From Deltaproteobacteria bacterium (GTDB taxonomy: Bacteria; Myxococcota_A; Polyangia; GCA-2747355; JADLHG01), in the NCBI GenBank assembly GCA_020848905.1, contig JADLHG010000042.1, forward strand, positions 248,001-312,000: a stretch of 64,000 nucleotides of DNA, written 5' to 3'. Below are positions 62,716-64,000 of the stretch, piece after piece (position 1 is the stretch's first letter; each line of letters opens with the position of its first letter). Under the pieces are notes generated by a model that saw only the letters and a program-made list of their open reading frames with translations, was not told the DNA's origin and did not search any database. The translations under genes were made by a program, and so were the position numbers.

Positions 62716-64000
62716 CTATCCAATGCTCAGCGTCTTGGGCTTGAACTTCCCGACGACGAAATCGAACATCATCCGGGTCACCCAGACGCCGGTGAAGATC
62801 GACGTCACGATGCCGATGAGCAGCGTGAGGGCAAAACCTCGGATGGGTCCCGAGCCGTACTGCAGGAGCACGAAGCCGGCAATCGCCGTGGTGAGCTGCC
62901 CGTCGAAGATGGCCCAGAAGGCTCTCGTGTAGCCCGCCTCTACCGCTGCCCGCGGACTCTTGCCGATGGCCATCTCCTCTCGTATGCGCTCGTAGATGAT
63001 CACGTTCGCGTCCACTGACATGCCTATGGTGAGCACGAAGCCGGCGATGCCGGGCAGCGTCAGCGTGGCGTTGAACGCCGCCATGATGGCCAGCATGTAG
63101 AGGACGTTCAGCACGAGGGCCAGGTCGCAGATGAAGCCGGCGCCCCGGTAGTAGTACAGCATGAAGAGCGCGACGATGCCGCCGCCGACGAGGAAGATCA
63201 TCTTCCCTTTGTCCACGGCGTCCTTGCCCAGCGTCGGACCCACCTGCTGTTCGAAGGTCTTCCGCAAGGGAGCCGGCAGCGCGCCGCTCCGCAGCACGCC
63301 GGCCAGGTCCTTCGCCTCCTCCATCAGTTCGTGCGGCGGCTTGAACCCGCCGAGGGTGATGCGCGCCCGACCGCCGCTGATCTTGGATTGCAGCACCGGG
63401 GCGGAGTTCACGTTGTTGTCGAGGATGATGGCCATGCGCCGCCCGATGTTGTCGCCGGAGACGCGCTCGAAGAGCGACGCGCCGTTGCGATCGAAGGTCA
63501 GGCCGACCTCGGGACGACCGGTCTGCTGGTCCCACTGGACCTCGGCATCCGTGAGGTACTCGCCGGTGAGCTCGGTGCGGCGCTTCAGGTAGTGCGTGAC
63601 CCAGGTCTTCTCGGGCAGCTTGTTCCCCTTGTCGTCCTGCGCCTGCTCGGAACCGAGGAGGATCTCGTGATCCTTGGGCACGGGAAGCCCGAGTTTCGGC
63701 AGGCTCTCGAGGAACTGCTCGAGCGCCTTCTTGTCCTTCGACTCGAGAAAGGCGTAGCTGACCGACCCGTGCTGCTTGCCGTCGTAGCTCTCCTGCCGCA
63801 GCTTGATGGCGCTCCCCTTCGGTAGCTTGCCGGCGGCCTGCTCGATGAAGTTCCCCTCGTCGTCGAGGATCTTGAACTCGAGCTGGGCGGTGCGGCCGAT
63901 GACGTCCTTCACCCGCTCGAAGTGCTTCTCCGTGAGGCCCGGCAGCTCCACCACGATGTCGCGCCCCTTGCGCAGGATCGTCGGCTCGGCCACGCCGAAC
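62716..64000 (-). CDS. secD: Protein translocase subunit SecD, partial (N-terminus outside window)
   Basis: The window holds about 427 residues from GVAEPTILRKGRDIVVELPG to the C-terminus. The periplasmic P1 head region is present. The membrane helices contain TLPGIAGFVLTIGMSVDANV and YERIREEM, signatures of SecD. The start is beyond 64000, so the visible GTG at 63993 is internal. Confidence 0.95.
   Translation of the reverse strand, partial: FGVAEPTILRKGRDIVVELPGLTEKHFERVKDVIGRTAQLEFKILDDEGNFIEQAAGKLPKGSAIKLRQESYDGKQHGSVSYAFLESKDKKALEQFLESLPKLGLPVPKDHEILLGSEQAQDDKGNKLPEKTWVTHYLKRRTELTGEYLTDAEVQWDQQTGRPEVGLTFDRNGASLFERVSGDNIGRRMAIILDNNVNSAPVLQSKISGGRARITLGGFKPPHELMEEAKDLAGVLRSGALPAPLRKTFEQQVGPTLGKDAVDKGKMIFLVGGGIVALFMLYYYRGAGFICDLALVLNVLYMLAIMAAFNATLTLPGIAGFVLTIGMSVDANVIIYERIREEMAIGKSPRAAVEAGYTRAFWAIFDGQLTTAIAGFVLLQYGSGPIRGFALTLLIGIVTSIFTGVWVTRMMFDFVVGKFKPKTLSIG

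Overview
This is a GC-rich window (by eye about 65-70% GC) with tightly packed genes, short operon-like gaps and overlapping stop/start codons. The content is that of a Gram-negative bacterium that makes LPS: lpxA, lpxB, lpxD, fabZ, bamA, skp, lolCD, an MsbA-like exporter and an lptD-like gene. Several features point to Myxococcota or a related former-deltaproteobacterial lineage: a eukaryote-like Ser/Thr kinase with HRDVSPQN and an AgmX/PglI-like C-terminus, a second kinase-fold protein joined to a formylglycine-generating-enzyme-like domain, PilZ proteins, Cys-rich secreted modules and PEGA-like domains. This lineage call is an inference; no rRNA or tRNA gene was seen.

Region 1 (1-30074, all minus strand) is essentially housekeeping. 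Read in the direction of transcription it runs rimP-nusA-ylxR-infB-ylxP-rbfA-nrnA-truB-rpsO-pnp-dut-(pseudokinase)-purB-purC-(holin-like protein)-purF-prfB-lysS-lolC. A clear sigma70-type promoter at 6549-6577 then starts the envelope operon lolD-bamA-skp-lpxD-fabZ-lpxA-(PPC lipoprotein, cut by the window edge). prfB carries the classical +1 programmed frameshift. The rimP-nusA-infB operon is preceded, in the same direction, by a textbook intrinsic terminator 46 nt before the rimP start.

Region 2 (30383-42365) is the accessory part. It holds a membrane hybrid histidine kinase, a Nit-family amidase, a DUF721 protein, a small secreted protein and a very large secreted protein (34826-38545) made almost entirely of about 60 beta-strand-like FPLFW/GPFFY units. 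In its clearest stretches these units are organised as 52-53-residue triplets. A further secreted/membrane protein, an lptD-like barrel gene and an AMIN-like protein follow. The giant repeat protein is the strongest candidate for something undescribed.

Region 3 (42453-64000, mostly minus strand) holds folC, accD, a DEDDy exonuclease and a Ser/Thr kinase divergent from an outer-membrane barrel/PEGA protein. Next come an OB-fold-like lipoprotein, nagA, a DUF374 acyltransferase-like protein, a helical-repeat lipoprotein and a two-component pair whose kinase has a TPR-like extracytoplasmic part. The window ends with an MsbA-like ABC exporter, a dolichol-phosphate-mannose-synthase-like glycosyltransferase, a PilZ protein with its own promoter, lpxB, a small membrane protein, recJ, secF and secD (cut by the window edge).

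Calls rest on reading motifs by eye. No database search, structure prediction or folding program was run.
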